The notes: generated from the sequence alone by a model not told the origin. 64,000 nucleotides of DNA from Acidobacteriaceae bacterium TAA 166 (GCA_000421065.1 ATWD01000001.1:4084001-4148000), one strand, 5' to 3'; shown: positions 9,506 to 18,411, numbered from the stretch's first letter. Translations and numbers: made by a program.

Positions 9506-9691
9506 GGAAGATACCCTCCGCCCCTTTTGAGGGCCAACGAGCCAAAGTTGGGCGGATCCGGGCTGGCACTCGGGCCGGCAGCAGGCACGGAGGTCAGCGG
9601 GGGGCCGTCCGACGGCATAATACGCTCGTCGATCGAGAATCAACCAGTATTTTTATGGAAAAGAAACCAGCAATGGAACCGGCCGTGCTAA

Positions 9692-9865
9692 TCAGTGGCG
9701 AATCAACATATAAATTCCAACGGCCACGACAGAGAAAAAGATAAAGATCACAATTCCCAGCAGCGTGGCAATAAACTGCGCCGACCGCTTTGCCGCCTCT
9801 CCGGACGGTTGCGTAATCCCAAAGGTATTAATAAACGCGGTGGCGAGAAAGAGAAGTGGTTTCAT
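9692..9865 (-). CDS. Very small membrane protein, unknown function
   Basis: A 57-residue open frame from ATG 9865 with two hydrophobic stretches: residues 3-16 and about 30-55 (IATLLGIVIFIFFSVVAVGI). No good SD precedes this ATG; an in-frame ATG at 9886 is possible but its AGAGG is too close. It ends MLIRH. I recognise no family. It is divergent from the Fe-S carrier gene. Support is the strong membrane character only, so confidence is moderate to low. Confidence 0.45.
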   Translation of the reverse strand: MKPLLFLATAFINTFGITQPSGEAAKRSAQFIATLLGIVIFIFFSVVAVGIYMLIRH

Positions 9866-10092
9866 AGGGATTCGTGCACCATCCATAGCCTCTGATCGCG
9901 GCTTCTTCTGGGATGTTAGCAGCTTTGTCGGACAAACAGTTGCATCCGCTCTCCCCGGGAGGCATCTAATAGTCTGTTGGCTCGGAGATTGGGTGTCGTG
10001 ATGCATAGCTTTTTTGAGGCTTGCTGCCCAATCCGAGGGAGCATACACTGGAATCAGGACTGAATGAGTCCTGAAGAGAACAAGGAGATTCG

Positions 10093-10479
10093 ATGTCCAC
10101 TGCCACCGTCACCCCTACCGCTGAAGTCGTTACCGGTGTTCCTGCCTCCAATCAGCCTGTGACCCTCACCTCGAACGCGATCGCGAAGGTGAAGGAGATT
10201 ATGGCGCAACAGAATCCGGTTCCGGCCGGTCTGCGAATCGGCGTGGTCGGCGGAGGTTGTTCGGGCTTCCAGTATTCGATGTCTTTTGAGAATCAGGCCG
10301 GCATGATGGATAAGGTTGTCAAGTTCGACGATCTGAAGGTCTTCGTCGACGCGACCTCGGCCATGTACCTGCTCAACTGCACAGTCGACTACGTCGAGAC
10401 TCTCGAGGCCGCCGGCTTCAAGTTCGAGAACGCCGCCGTCAAGTCCACCTGCGGATGCGGTTCGAGCTTCAGCGTCTAA
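10093..10479 (+). CDS. erpA: A-type iron-sulfur cluster carrier (HesB/IscA/ErpA family)
   Basis: Delivers Fe-S clusters to target proteins in the cytosol. The start has AAGGAG upstream. The 128-residue product has a 20-residue leader rich in Thr and Val, then the family domain. The three cluster-binding cysteines are visible: one in GGGCSGFQYS (residue about 56) and two in the C-terminal CGCGSS. Length matches the family apart from the leader. No iscS, iscU or suf gene is nearby, and it ends at its own terminator, so it is monocistronic. ErpA versus IscA cannot be settled from sequence alone; the symbol is the best guess. Confidence 0.85.
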   Translation: MSTATVTPTAEVVTGVPASNQPVTLTSNAIAKVKEIMAQQNPVPAGLRIGVVGGGCSGFQYSMSFENQAGMMDKVVKFDDLKVFVDATSAMYLLNCTVDYVETLEAAGFKFENAAVKSTCGCGSSFSV

Positions 10480-10503
10480 CCCCTTCCCCCTCAAGATTCG
10501 AAA

Positions 10504-10533
10504 AGCCTCGGCTTCAGGCCGGGGCTTTCTATT
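10504..10533 (+). terminator. Rho-independent terminator after the A-type carrier gene
   Basis: AGCCTCGGC (10504-10512) pairs with GCCGGGGCT (10518-10526), one wobble, loop TTCAG, followed by TTCTATTTCTT. Confidence 0.75.
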
Positions 10534-10669
10534 TCTTGACACCAGCTTTACTCTGGCGCTCCCAGCGTCGTCTGGCTCTGGACGGAGCCGGATCCTCCCG
10601 TAGAGCTCTCCATCGCCACAAAGCATGCGTAGTCGACGAGCCATCTCAAACGTCTAAGATGGAAAGTGT

Positions 10670-11872
10670 ATGAATGAGTTTGTCGTCAGGCTGGCAGATG
10701 ACCGGGGCCGGGTGCTCGAGCAGACCCACATGGCCGCGACCGCCGAGGAGTTGCGCGCCCGTTTCACCCAGGCCGGCTACTTCGTCTACTCAGTCAAGAC
10801 GCGCGGCACGATCGGGGGAAGCAGCCGCAAGAAGGTCAAGCTCGAGAGCTTCCTCATCTTCAATCAGCAGTTCCTGACCCTCATCCGTGCCGGCCTTCCT
10901 ATCCTCGGCTCGCTCGATCTCCTCGGCCGCAGGCAAAAGATCCCGCACTTCCGTGCCCAGCTTGAAGACGTCGCCGCCCGAGTCAAGACTGGCGAATCCA
11001 TCTCGCAGGCCTTCGAGGCCCAGGGCGGATTCCCGCTGGTCTACACCACCACGCTGCTGGCCGGCGAGCGCTCCGGAAACCTCGAAGAGGTGCTGCAGCG
11101 CTACCTCGACTTCCAGCGCGTCTCGCTCACCTTCCGCAAGAAGCTCAAGGCTAGCCTCATCTACCCGGCATTGCTGGTCGTGATGGTGATCGGGCTCTTC
11201 ATCTTTCTCATCACCTTCGTCGTCCCGCGCTTCGCCCAGCTCTACGAGCAGCTCGACACCAAGCTTCCCGCCTTGACCGTCTTTCTCATGGGGCTCGGCG
11301 CCAACGCCCAGCACTATGGCATCTACTTCGCCCTCGCCATGGCTGCGTTCAGCTATCTCCTTTATCGCTGGACCAAGACCGACTCTGGCGCCCTGCTGAT
11401 CGACCGAATCCGCATCAAAACACCGATCTTCGGCGATGTCTGGCTGAAGTATCAGGTCGGCCTCTTTTCGCGAACACTGTCTACTCTGCTCACCGGCGGC
11501 CTTCCTCTCGTACCTTCCCTTGAGACGGCGGCAAAGTCGATCGATTCGCGCCAGGTCGCCTCCGCCATCCTGCGCTCGGTCGATACCGTTCGCGAGGGCA
11601 AGGGGCTTTCGGCCAGCCTGCAACAGACGAAGTCGTTTCCCGAGCTCGCGGTCGAAATGATCGAGGTCGGCGAGTCCACCGGAGCCCTGCCCCAGATGCT
11701 CAACTCCGTCGCCGAGTTCTTCGAAGAGGACGTCCAGACCAACCTGACCGCCGCGATGAGCTTGATTGAGCCGATGATCCTGGTGGTCATGGGCGTCGTC
11801 GTCGTCACCATTCTGATCGCCCTCTACCTCCCGATCTTCTCGCTCGGGGCCGGTGGCATGGGCGCTCATTAA
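10670..11872 (+). CDS. Inner-membrane platform protein of type II secretion / type IV pilus (GspF/PilC)
   Basis: Polytopic core protein that couples the assembly ATPase to pilin polymerisation. The 400-residue product has an N-terminal soluble region, then two repeats of the T2SSF domain (first around residues 65-190, second around 265-390) and three hydrophobic segments, including LLVVMVIGLFIFLITFVVP near residue 165 and LVVMGVVVVTILIALYLPIF at the end. Motifs FNQQFLTLIRAGLPIL and LLAGERSGNLEEVL are typical. GGAAAG precedes the ATG. The matching ATPase and PilM-P-like genes begin about 1.7 kb downstream, separated by a lipoprotein, a repeat and an HdeD gene on the other strand. Confidence 0.9.
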   Translation: MNEFVVRLADDRGRVLEQTHMAATAEELRARFTQAGYFVYSVKTRGTIGGSSRKKVKLESFLIFNQQFLTLIRAGLPILGSLDLLGRRQKIPHFRAQLEDVAARVKTGESISQAFEAQGGFPLVYTTTLLAGERSGNLEEVLQRYLDFQRVSLTFRKKLKASLIYPALLVVMVIGLFIFLITFVVPRFAQLYEQLDTKLPALTVFLMGLGANAQHYGIYFALAMAAFSYLLYRWTKTDSGALLIDRIRIKTPIFGDVWLKYQVGLFSRTLSTLLTGGLPLVPSLETAAKSIDSRQVASAILRSVDTVREGKGLSASLQQTKSFPELAVEMIEVGESTGALPQMLNSVAEFFEEDVQTNLTAAMSLIEPMILVVMGVVVVTILIALYLPIFSLGAGGMGAH

Positions 11873-11924
11873 TACCGGGCTCCGCACGATACAATTCGTT
11901 CCATCTTCTTCGCGAAGGGTGCCT

Positions 11925-12599
11925 ATGAGATCCGCTCCATTTCGTTGCGCGGTAACCTGCGCCCTGTTGTCTCTCCTGCTCATCGCGGGCTGCACCCGCA
12001 CCTATTACAAGACCATGGCCGCCTTCGGCAAGGAGAAGCGAGATATTCTGGTCTCCCGCGTGAAGGACTCCAGGAAGGAGCAGCAGCAGGCCAAGGAGCA
12101 GATCAAGACCACCCTGGAGTCTTTTCAGGAGCTGACCGGCTTTCAGGGCGGCCAGCTCGAAAAGAACTACAAGAAACTTAATGGGGAGTACGAGAAGGCC
12201 GAAGACTCGGCCAAAAAACTGCACGACCGCATCGACTCCATCGACAAGATCTCCAGCGATCTCTTTAAAGAGTGGCAGAAAGAGATCGACGGCATGGACA
12301 ACCGCAGGCTGAAGCAGCAGTCAGCCAACATGCTGCGGCAGTCGCGCCTGCAGGAGGCCGGTTATCTCAAGTCCATGCGCCAGACCGAAGCCCGCATGAC
12401 GCCTGTGCTCTCGGCATTCCACGACCAGGTCATCTTCCTCAAGCACAACCTGAACGCCCGCGCCATCGGATCGCTCAAGGGAACCTCGGCCAGGATCTCG
12501 ACCGACGTGGACGTCCTGCTTGCCAGCCTCGACGGCTCCATGGCGCAGGCCGATGCCCTGATCAACTCGCTCGACGCTCCGAACAAAGCGGAAAAATAG
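11925..12599 (+). CDS. DUF2959 family lipoprotein with coiled coil
   Basis: Start 11925 is chosen because it opens a lipoprotein signal (LLLIAGC lipobox, Cys at about residue 22) preceded by AAGGG; an in-frame ATG at 11853 overlaps the previous gene. The 224-residue product matches the DUF2959 pattern: YYKTMAAFGKEKRDIL, a long charged coiled coil with EYEKAEDSAKKL, FKEWQKEI, and the conserved tail DQVIFLKHNLNARAIGSL. The family is widespread but functionally unassigned, and the protein should be tethered to a membrane on the outside. It follows the GspF/PilC gene after 52 nt in the same direction and may be co-transcribed, which could tie it to the secretion apparatus; that link is inference. 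Confidence 0.8.
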   Translation: MRSAPFRCAVTCALLSLLLIAGCTRTYYKTMAAFGKEKRDILVSRVKDSRKEQQQAKEQIKTTLESFQELTGFQGGQLEKNYKKLNGEYEKAEDSAKKLHDRIDSIDKISSDLFKEWQKEIDGMDNRRLKQQSANMLRQSRLQEAGYLKSMRQTEARMTPVLSAFHDQVIFLKHNLNARAIGSLKGTSARISTDVDVLLASLDGSMAQADALINSLDAPNKAEK

Positions 12600-12608
12600 T
12601 CTGCAGGA

Positions 12609-12793
12609 CAGGCGCTGCCGCGCGGGCTCACTACGCGGGGGCGGTCACTTCGTGACGTGTGTACTCCCTTCGGATCGAGGCTCCCGTTGGTTGCTTCCAT
12701 AAATCTTCGCGCCTCCCAATGGGAGGCCCACGCCGAAGGCGGTATACGCGTCACGAAGTGACCGCCCCATGCGCAGTGGGCCCGGCAGGCCAT
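12609..12793. repeat. Palindromic intergenic repeat, full-length copy A
   Basis: An imperfect palindrome of about 185 bp. GCGGTCACTTCGTGACG (from 12651) pairs with CGTCACGAAGTGACCGC (to 12767). The centre has CTCCCGTTGG (12681-12690) facing CCAATGGGAG (12716-12725). The left end carries CAGGCGCTGCCGCGCGGGC and the right end ATGCGCAGTGGGCCCGG. No coding frame is credible. Related copies lie at 21711, 28711, 30199, 36623, 41750 and 54032. Confidence 0.85.
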
Positions 12794-12816
12794 AAGCTTG
12801 TACAGTTCGATACAGC

Positions 12817-13377
12817 CTAGACAGTCCGCAGCACCCGTTTCGCGCTGAGAGCCAGCATCAGGCGCGAGAAGCCGCTGAACAGCATGCTGATGCCGACCAG
12901 GGTTCCGATGGCCCAGAGCGAGCTCGAGGGCCAGTGGCGCCAGATCATCCACGCCAGCAGCAGCGTGATGGCGCCATCCACCAGCAGCCAGACTGCACCG
13001 TGCCGGGGGCGAATCTGGAAGAAGGCGATCACCTCGAAGATGCCTTCGAAGAAGAGGTAGAAGGCCAACAGCAGCGTCAGCGAGGCCAGGCCGGACAGAG
13101 GGTGCAGAATCATATAGATGCCGGCTACCAGGTAAGCCAGCCCCACCAGAAACTCCCATATCCTGTGCCCCGTGACGTGGCTCTTCCAGGCCAAGACCAG
13201 ATGAGTGACACCGCTCACGATCAGGGCCCATCCCACGAAGATCGCCACCCCGATCCCTCCGATAAAGGGAAGCATTAGGGTAAAGAACCCTGCCAGAATC
13301 AGCAGGATGCTCAAAAAAAAGGACCAGCTCACGGTCGTTCTGATCAAGCTGGCTACAGGATTCGCGACATCGCCCAT
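12817..13377 (-). CDS. HdeD-family (DUF308) membrane protein
   Basis: Six-helix membrane protein of the HdeD/DUF308 family, which in enterobacteria is linked to acid resistance. The start at 13377 has GGGAGG 7 nt upstream and gives 186 residues, the usual size. Paired helices are visible: FFLSILLILAGFFTLML, IGGIGVAIFVGWALIVSGV, GLAYLVAGIYMI, LTLLLAFYLFFEGIFEVI, LVDGAITLLLAWMIW and AIGTLVGISMLFSGFSRL. It lies on the opposite strand and interrupts the pilus-like locus, with repeat copy A just past its stop. A role in acid tolerance would suit an acidobacterium but is inference. Confidence 0.85.
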   Translation of the reverse strand: MGDVANPVASLIRTTVSWSFFLSILLILAGFFTLMLPFIGGIGVAIFVGWALIVSGVTHLVLAWKSHVTGHRIWEFLVGLAYLVAGIYMILHPLSGLASLTLLLAFYLFFEGIFEVIAFFQIRPRHGAVWLLVDGAITLLLAWMIWRHWPSSSLWAIGTLVGISMLFSGFSRLMLALSAKRVLRTV

Positions 13378-13616
13378 AACGGACCTCCCTTGCAAAGATA
13401 TCTTTCGCTGCAACCAACAACCTTCCCGAGGAAGGGAACCGAGAGCTACGAAAACCAGGGGGCGGATAGTACGATGAAGAGACCTGAACCTTTCGGTCTC
13501 AAAGCCTAAATCTGACAGTGGATGTTCACTTTGTTGCAATAAAAGGGCTTCGGGTTGTATCCATTATCGCCCCTCCGTGTAGGTGACGGTTCTTGGGGGC
13601 CAGGAGTCTTACGGGT

Positions 13617-15251
13617 ATGGCAAATATTCCGCTGGCGATCCCGCTTCAGGAAGCGGGAGTGGACGAGCTCGAACGGGCGCAGATGCTCGCGCGCCGTTAC
13701 CACTCCGACTTCGTCGATCTGAAGAACTTCAAGATCCAGCACGAACTCTTCAAAAGCGTTCCCGTGGACATGATGTTCCGCTACAGCTTCGTCCCGCTCG
13801 AGCAGATGGGCAGCCGCCTCGCCATCGCCGTCTCCGATCCCTCGAAGCTCATGGTGCTCGACGAGATCTCCGGCCTGCTCGGCATGCGCCTGGTCACGCG
13901 CGTCGCCACGCTCTCGCAGATCAACGAGCTGCTGAAGAAGACCGAGCAGTCGCAGCGCGTGCTCGACGAGGCCAGCGAGGGCCTGGCCTTCGATGTCCTT
14001 TCGAACGAAGAGAACCCCGATGAAAACATCTCCATCGAGCGGCTGACCAGCGAAGACGATATCTCGCCCATCATCCGCCTGGTCGACACCACCATCTTTA
14101 CCGCACTCGAGCGCCGCGCCTCCGATATCCACCTCGAGACCTTCGACGATTCTCTGCTGGTCAAGTACCGCATCGACGGCGTCCTCCAGCAGGCCATGGC
14201 GCCCATCGCCCGCGAGCACCACCAGACCATCCTCTCCCGCATCAAGGTCATGAGCGAGCTCGACATCGCCGAGCGCCGCGTCCCCCAGGACGGCCGCTTC
14301 CGCGTCCGCTACAAAGGCCGCCTCATCGACTTCCGCGTCTCCATCATGCCCACGGTTCACGGCGAAAACGCCGTGCTCCGCGTGCTCGACAAGGAGTCGA
14401 TGAGCGAGAAGTTCAAGAAGCTCTCGCTCGATGTCGTCGGCTTCGCCGAGCGCGATCTCGAGCGCTTCCGCCGCTATATTAAGGAGCCCTACGGCATGGT
14501 GCTGGTCACCGGCCCCACCGGCTCCGGCAAGACCACCACACTCTACGCCGCGCTCAACGAGATCAAGAGCGAAGAGGACAAGATCATCACCATCGAGGAC
14601 CCGGTCGAGTACCAGATCCGCGGCATCACCCAGATTCCCGTCAACGAGAAGAAGGGGCTCACCTTCGCCCGCGGTCTGCGTTCCATCCTTCGCCACGATC
14701 CCGACAAGATCCTGGTCGGCGAGATCCGCGACGCCGAGACCGCGCAGATCGCCATCAACTCCGCGCTCACCGGTCACCTCGTCTTCACCACCGTCCACGC
14801 GAACAATGTGGTCGATGTGCTTGGCCGATTCCTCAACATGGGCGTCGAGCCCTACAACTTCGTCTCCGCGCTCAACTGCATCCTGGCTCAGCGCCTCGTG
14901 CGCCAGATCTGCGACTTCTGTGCACACGACATTATGTACGACGACGAAACTCTACGGCTGAGCGGCCTCGAGCCCGAGGCCTGGCGCAGCTTTGTCTTCC
15001 GCGAGGGCGTCGGCTGCATCGAGTGCGGAGGCACCGGCTACCGCGGCCGCTCCGCCATCCACGAGCTGCTCGAACTCGACGACGAGATCCGCGAGATGCT
15101 GCTCTCCAAGAAGCCCGGCAGCGAGATCCGCAAGAAGGCCCGCGAGAAAGGGATGGCGTTTCTGCGCGACTCCGCCCTCGAGCGCGTTCGCGCCGGAATC
15201 ACCACTCTCAAAGAGATCAACAAGGTCACCTTCATCGAGGCGGGAAGGTAG
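13617..15251 (+). CDS. Assembly ATPase of type II secretion / type IV pilus (GspE/PilB)
   Basis: Hexameric cytosolic ATPase that powers pseudopilus or pilus extension. Start 13617 (MANIPLAIP) has AGGAG about 10 nt upstream; a TTG at 13593 is less likely. Of 544 residues, the first 150 or so form an MshEN/GspE N-domain. Walker A GPTGSGKTTT is near residue 298, the Asp box IEDPVEYQI follows, and Walker B VGEIRDAETA is near 366. A tetracysteine zinc site is formed by CDFC and CIEC (residues about 433-470). It heads a tight run of PilM-P-like genes and the partner GspF/PilC lies upstream. PilB and GspE cannot be told apart here. Confidence 0.93.
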   Translation: MANIPLAIPLQEAGVDELERAQMLARRYHSDFVDLKNFKIQHELFKSVPVDMMFRYSFVPLEQMGSRLAIAVSDPSKLMVLDEISGLLGMRLVTRVATLSQINELLKKTEQSQRVLDEASEGLAFDVLSNEENPDENISIERLTSEDDISPIIRLVDTTIFTALERRASDIHLETFDDSLLVKYRIDGVLQQAMAPIAREHHQTILSRIKVMSELDIAERRVPQDGRFRVRYKGRLIDFRVSIMPTVHGENAVLRVLDKESMSEKFKKLSLDVVGFAERDLERFRRYIKEPYGMVLVTGPTGSGKTTTLYAALNEIKSEEDKIITIEDPVEYQIRGITQIPVNEKKGLTFARGLRSILRHDPDKILVGEIRDAETAQIAINSALTGHLVFTTVHANNVVDVLGRFLNMGVEPYNFVSALNCILAQRLVRQICDFCAHDIMYDDETLRLSGLEPEAWRSFVFREGVGCIECGGTGYRGRSAIHELLELDDEIREMLLSKKPGSEIRKKAREKGMAFLRDSALERVRAGITTLKEINKVTFIEAGR

Positions 15252-15321
15252 CCGCTTGCGTTCTTTTGCAATCACAGACAAGCGAGCAGCTGCTGCCGGG
15301 AACAGGATAAGCTGAGACGGA

Positions 15322-16353
15322 ATGCAGATCTTTCCGAAAACATTGGGCTCGCGCCCGCGGCTCGCTGTCGAGCTGAGAGCCGAAGGAGTCATCGCCGCCC
15401 GTGCCGAAGACGCCGCCGCGCTTCTGACTGCCGTCTCCGAGGCCGAGTTTCCATCCGGCGCTCTCCACGTCCATCTCGCGGCCGCGAATGTAACCGATCG
15501 TGACCGCGTCGTCGCGGCGCTGCGCAAGACCCTCGACGGCGTCTCGAATCGTACCGGCGGCGGCGATCGCAACCGCGCCGTTACGCTCATCGTTCCTGAT
15601 GCAACGACGCGCGTGCTTCTGCTCGACTTTGACTCGATCCCCGCCAAGGCGGCGGAGGCGATCGCCGTCGTCCGCTTCCGCCTCAAGAAGCTTCTGCCCT
15701 TCGACAGCGACCAGGCTGCACTGAGCTACCAGATCATGTCCAGCGAGAAGAACGTTGTGCGCGTTCTGGTCGTAGCCATGCCGCAGCCGGTCCTTGCCGA
15801 GTACGAGCAGGTCATCGCCGCCGCAGGCTACCAGCCGGGAGCCGTGCTCCCCAGCACGCTGGCCGCGCTGGCTGCCCTCGATGAGCAGCAGCCGGCAGTC
15901 CTGCTCGTCAACGCCAGCCACGGCGCAATCACCACCGCCATCGTGCGCTCCGGTGTGATCCTGCTGCATCGCTCTCTCGAGCTTGCGCAAGAATCCTTGG
16001 ACACCGAGATTACTTCCATCGAAGCACAAGAAATCTATGGCCGCGTGGAGACCTCTGCCCTCGAGGCCCGTGTCCTCGCCTCGGCCGAGGCCGAGATGCG
16101 TGGCCGCGAGATCGCGCAGGCCGTCAGCGTGGCCTCCGCCTACTTCGAAGACACGCTCGCGCACTCGCCTGAGGTCATCTACTCGGCAGGCACCCTCGGA
16201 GCCGAAGCCCTGCACAGAATCCTCGAGGAGAACGGATTCGAAGGTGCCCAGGTTCGAGAGCTGATCGGCGCGGAGGACTTCGCCGCAGGCGCTTCTACGG
16301 CAAACGTCGCGCGCGGCTGGCTCGCCGGGGTCAAGGGAGCTTTGAAGAACTGA
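15322..16353 (+). CDS. PilM-like actin-fold pilus assembly protein
   Basis: A 343-residue protein that occupies the PilM place in the cluster. PilM is a cytosolic actin-like protein that binds the tail of PilN and links the membrane complex to the ATPase. The sequence shows the PilM/GspL-type pattern of alternating strands and helices, with RLKKLLPFD near residue 130 (compare the family segment that precedes the ATPase core), VVAMPQPVLAEY and ALAALDEQQPAVLLVNASHGAITTA. Similarity is weak by eye, and position carries much of the call. Its stop overlaps the next start by one base, indicating translational coupling. A 70-nt gap separates it from the ATPase gene. Confidence 0.75.
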   Translation: MQIFPKTLGSRPRLAVELRAEGVIAARAEDAAALLTAVSEAEFPSGALHVHLAAANVTDRDRVVAALRKTLDGVSNRTGGGDRNRAVTLIVPDATTRVLLLDFDSIPAKAAEAIAVVRFRLKKLLPFDSDQAALSYQIMSSEKNVVRVLVVAMPQPVLAEYEQVIAAAGYQPGAVLPSTLAALAALDEQQPAVLLVNASHGAITTAIVRSGVILLHRSLELAQESLDTEITSIEAQEIYGRVETSALEARVLASAEAEMRGREIAQAVSVASAYFEDTLAHSPEVIYSAGTLGAEALHRILEENGFEGAQVRELIGAEDFAAGASTANVARGWLAGVKGALKN

Positions 16354-17084
16354 TGCGGATCTCAGTCAATCTCGCAACCCGCCCCTTCATCGAGCTGCGC
16401 CCGCTCTATGCCCGCCTGCGCATCGCGGCCATCGCCCTCGCAGGGCTCGCCGTCGTGCTCGGAGTGATCTGGCACACCCTGTCCGCGAAACAACAGGTAG
16501 CCGAAAGACAGATGAACGCTCTCAAATCCCGTACCCAGCACTTCCAGCAGGAGCGCCAGGGCAACGAGGCTCGTATGCGGCAGCCGCGGAACATGGCCGT
16601 GCTCGAGCGCAGCCAGTTCCTCAACGCGCTCTTCGCGAGGAAGAGCTTCAGCTGGACGGCGGTCATGATGGATCTCGAGCGTGTGCTCCCCGCGGGCGTG
16701 CAGGTCGCGAGCATCGAGCCTACCACCAGCAAGACTGGCGAGGTGACGATTCGCCTGCGCGTCATCGGCGACCGTGAGCGCGCCGTCGATCTGGTAAGGA
16801 ATCTCGAGAAATCGCAGCGCTTCGTTTCGCCGCGTCTGGCAGGCGAGTCCGCGCAGACCCAGGAGGGCCACGGAGCCCAGGCACCCACAGCTGCCGGCCC
16901 CGCAGGCGTAGAGTTCGAGATCTACAGCGGCTACAATCCTCTGACCCTGCACGCGCCGAAGCCCGTCAAGGCCGCATCGAGCGGCGAAAGCGCCACACCC
17001 GCTTCGCCTCAGCCTGGTTCGCCCACTCCGCATATCCGCCATCGCTCTGCTCCTGCGCCCCCGCAGAAGGGAGCTTCACGATGA
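16353..17084 (+). CDS. PilN-like pilus assembly protein
   Basis: Bitopic inner-membrane protein of 243 residues. It starts with ISVNLATRPF, the PilN-type cytosolic motif that docks on PilM, then has one transmembrane helix at about residues 25-45 (IAAIALAGLAVVLGVIW) and a coiled coil. A periplasmic ferredoxin-like domain follows (LERVLPAGVQVASIEP, TIRLRVIGDRERAVDLVRNLE). The last 60 residues are Pro/Ala/Ser rich and longer than in typical PilN. Its ATG shares one base with the upstream stop and its own stop overlaps the next gene by 4 nt, so the four genes should be made together. Confidence 0.8.
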   Translation: MRISVNLATRPFIELRPLYARLRIAAIALAGLAVVLGVIWHTLSAKQQVAERQMNALKSRTQHFQQERQGNEARMRQPRNMAVLERSQFLNALFARKSFSWTAVMMDLERVLPAGVQVASIEPTTSKTGEVTIRLRVIGDRERAVDLVRNLEKSQRFVSPRLAGESAQTQEGHGAQAPTAAGPAGVEFEIYSGYNPLTLHAPKPVKAASSGESATPASPQPGSPTPHIRHRSAPAPPQKGASR

Positions 17085-17779
17085 CCACGGCCACCCGAGC
17101 ACGCATGAATCTCCCGCAAAGCCTCGCCGGATTCACGGGGAAGGCTCGAACTCTGATGACCGAGCTTAATCTCTACTACGCCGGCGTCGCTCTGCTCGGT
17201 CTCCTCAATCTCTTCCTTCTCGTCCAGATCTTTCTCGCATGGAGAGGGGTGTCCGGCAACGATGCGACCGCGCTCGAACAGCAGACGGTAGCGTTGAAGG
17301 CCGCCGAGATCGCCACCAAGCCGCTCGAGGGGCTCGACGCCAAGCTGTCCTTGTCGACGAAGCAGGCCGACCAGTTTTACGCAAAACGTCTTCCGGTCGC
17401 CTCCTCCGAGGTCTACGCAGAGCTCGGCGCTCTCGCCAAACAGCAGGGCGTTCGCCTCAGAGGGGTTCAGTACGGCTACGCTCCCGTGCTCGATGGGGTC
17501 GCCGGCGCTCTGGTCGAGACCCACATGGACGCGAACCTCAGCGGCGACTACCGCCCGCTGGTTCTCTTCATCAACTCGCTTGAGCGCGACAAGATGTTCT
17601 TCGTGATCACCGGCGTCTCCCTCACCAGCCAGAGCACCGGCATGGTCGGCCTACGCCTGAAGCTGACAAGCTATCTTCGCCCGCCCGCCAACGCAGCCGA
17701 GGCCGCCAAGGTCGAAGCATCGCAAAACGCTGCTCCTGCTGCTGCCGAAGAGGGCGCAAAGGGAGGGACAACGCAGTGA
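17081..17779 (+). CDS. PilO-like pilus assembly protein
   Basis: A 232-residue bitopic protein overlapping the previous gene by ATGA. One transmembrane helix lies at about residues 27-50 (YAGVALLGLLNLFLLVQIFLAW), then a coiled coil and a periplasmic ferredoxin-like fold with FYAKRLPVASSEVYAELGAL, typical of PilO/GspM proteins. The tail (AAEEGAKGGTTQ) is low complexity. PilO pairs with PilN and contacts the PilP lipoprotein; the gene order here agrees. The call rests on topology, order and weak similarity. Confidence 0.75.
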   Translation: MTTATRARMNLPQSLAGFTGKARTLMTELNLYYAGVALLGLLNLFLLVQIFLAWRGVSGNDATALEQQTVALKAAEIATKPLEGLDAKLSLSTKQADQFYAKRLPVASSEVYAELGALAKQQGVRLRGVQYGYAPVLDGVAGALVETHMDANLSGDYRPLVLFINSLERDKMFFVITGVSLTSQSTGMVGLRLKLTSYLRPPANAAEAAKVEASQNAAPAAAEEGAKGGTTQ

Positions 17780-18411
17780 GGCTCACTCCCGATCTCCAGA
17801 AGAAGTCCGCTGCCGTCGCCGCATTCGTTCTACTCGCCGGCGGTATTCTCTACTATCAGCTCGCCGACGACAGCCCCGCTCCCAAACCTGTATCCAGCCC
17901 TGCATCCAGCCCCCTGTCCAGTCCGGTGCCGTCTGGGGTAAATGCCACGTCCCCGCAGCGAGGTTCCAGCGCTCGTACCGGGCCGGCCGCGAAGAACATC
18001 GGTACCACCTCCGCGCAGCTCGATCCCACCCTCAGGATGGGACCCATGCTGATGACAGAACAGCTCGTCTACTCCGGCACCGGGCGCAATATCTTCTCCG
18101 CGGCCTCGGCTCCGGTCGAGATCCCCAAAGCTCTCGCTCCGGCGCGTCCCAAGGGGTCTGCGGCTCAGGTCTATACCCCTCCTCCGGGACCTCCACCTCC
18201 GCCGCCCATCGACCTGAAGTTCTTCGGTACGGCGACCTCGACCCAGGGCAAACGCCGCGCTCTGCTGCTTCATGGAGAAGATGTCTTCCTGGCCTCCGAC
18301 GGTGATATTGTGCAGCGCCGCTACCGTGTCATCACCGTCTCGGCCAGCTCCATTCTGGTTGAGGACATGACCAACAACAACCAGCAGTCGCTCCCACTGA
18401 TTGCCCGTTAG
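17776..18411 (+). CDS. PilP/GspC-like periplasmic linker protein
   Basis: A 211-residue protein with a GTG start that overlaps the previous stop by 4 nt. It has one N-terminal membrane helix (AVAAFVLLAGGILYYQL), a Pro/Ser-rich linker (SPASSPLSSPVPS), then LVYSGTGRNIFSAAS, a second Pro-rich stretch and a small beta domain with IDLKFFGTATSTQGKRRALLLHGEDVFLASDGDIVQ-like content at residues about 150-205. This matches the homology-region fold of PilP/GspC that touches the secretin. It lacks a lipobox, so it resembles GspC in anchoring. No secretin gene follows, which is odd for this position. Confidence 0.7.
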   Translation: MRLTPDLQKKSAAVAAFVLLAGGILYYQLADDSPAPKPVSSPASSPLSSPVPSGVNATSPQRGSSARTGPAAKNIGTTSAQLDPTLRMGPMLMTEQLVYSGTGRNIFSAASAPVEIPKALAPARPKGSAAQVYTPPPGPPPPPPIDLKFFGTATSTQGKRRALLLHGEDVFLASDGDIVQRRYRVITVSASSILVEDMTNNNQQSLPLIAR

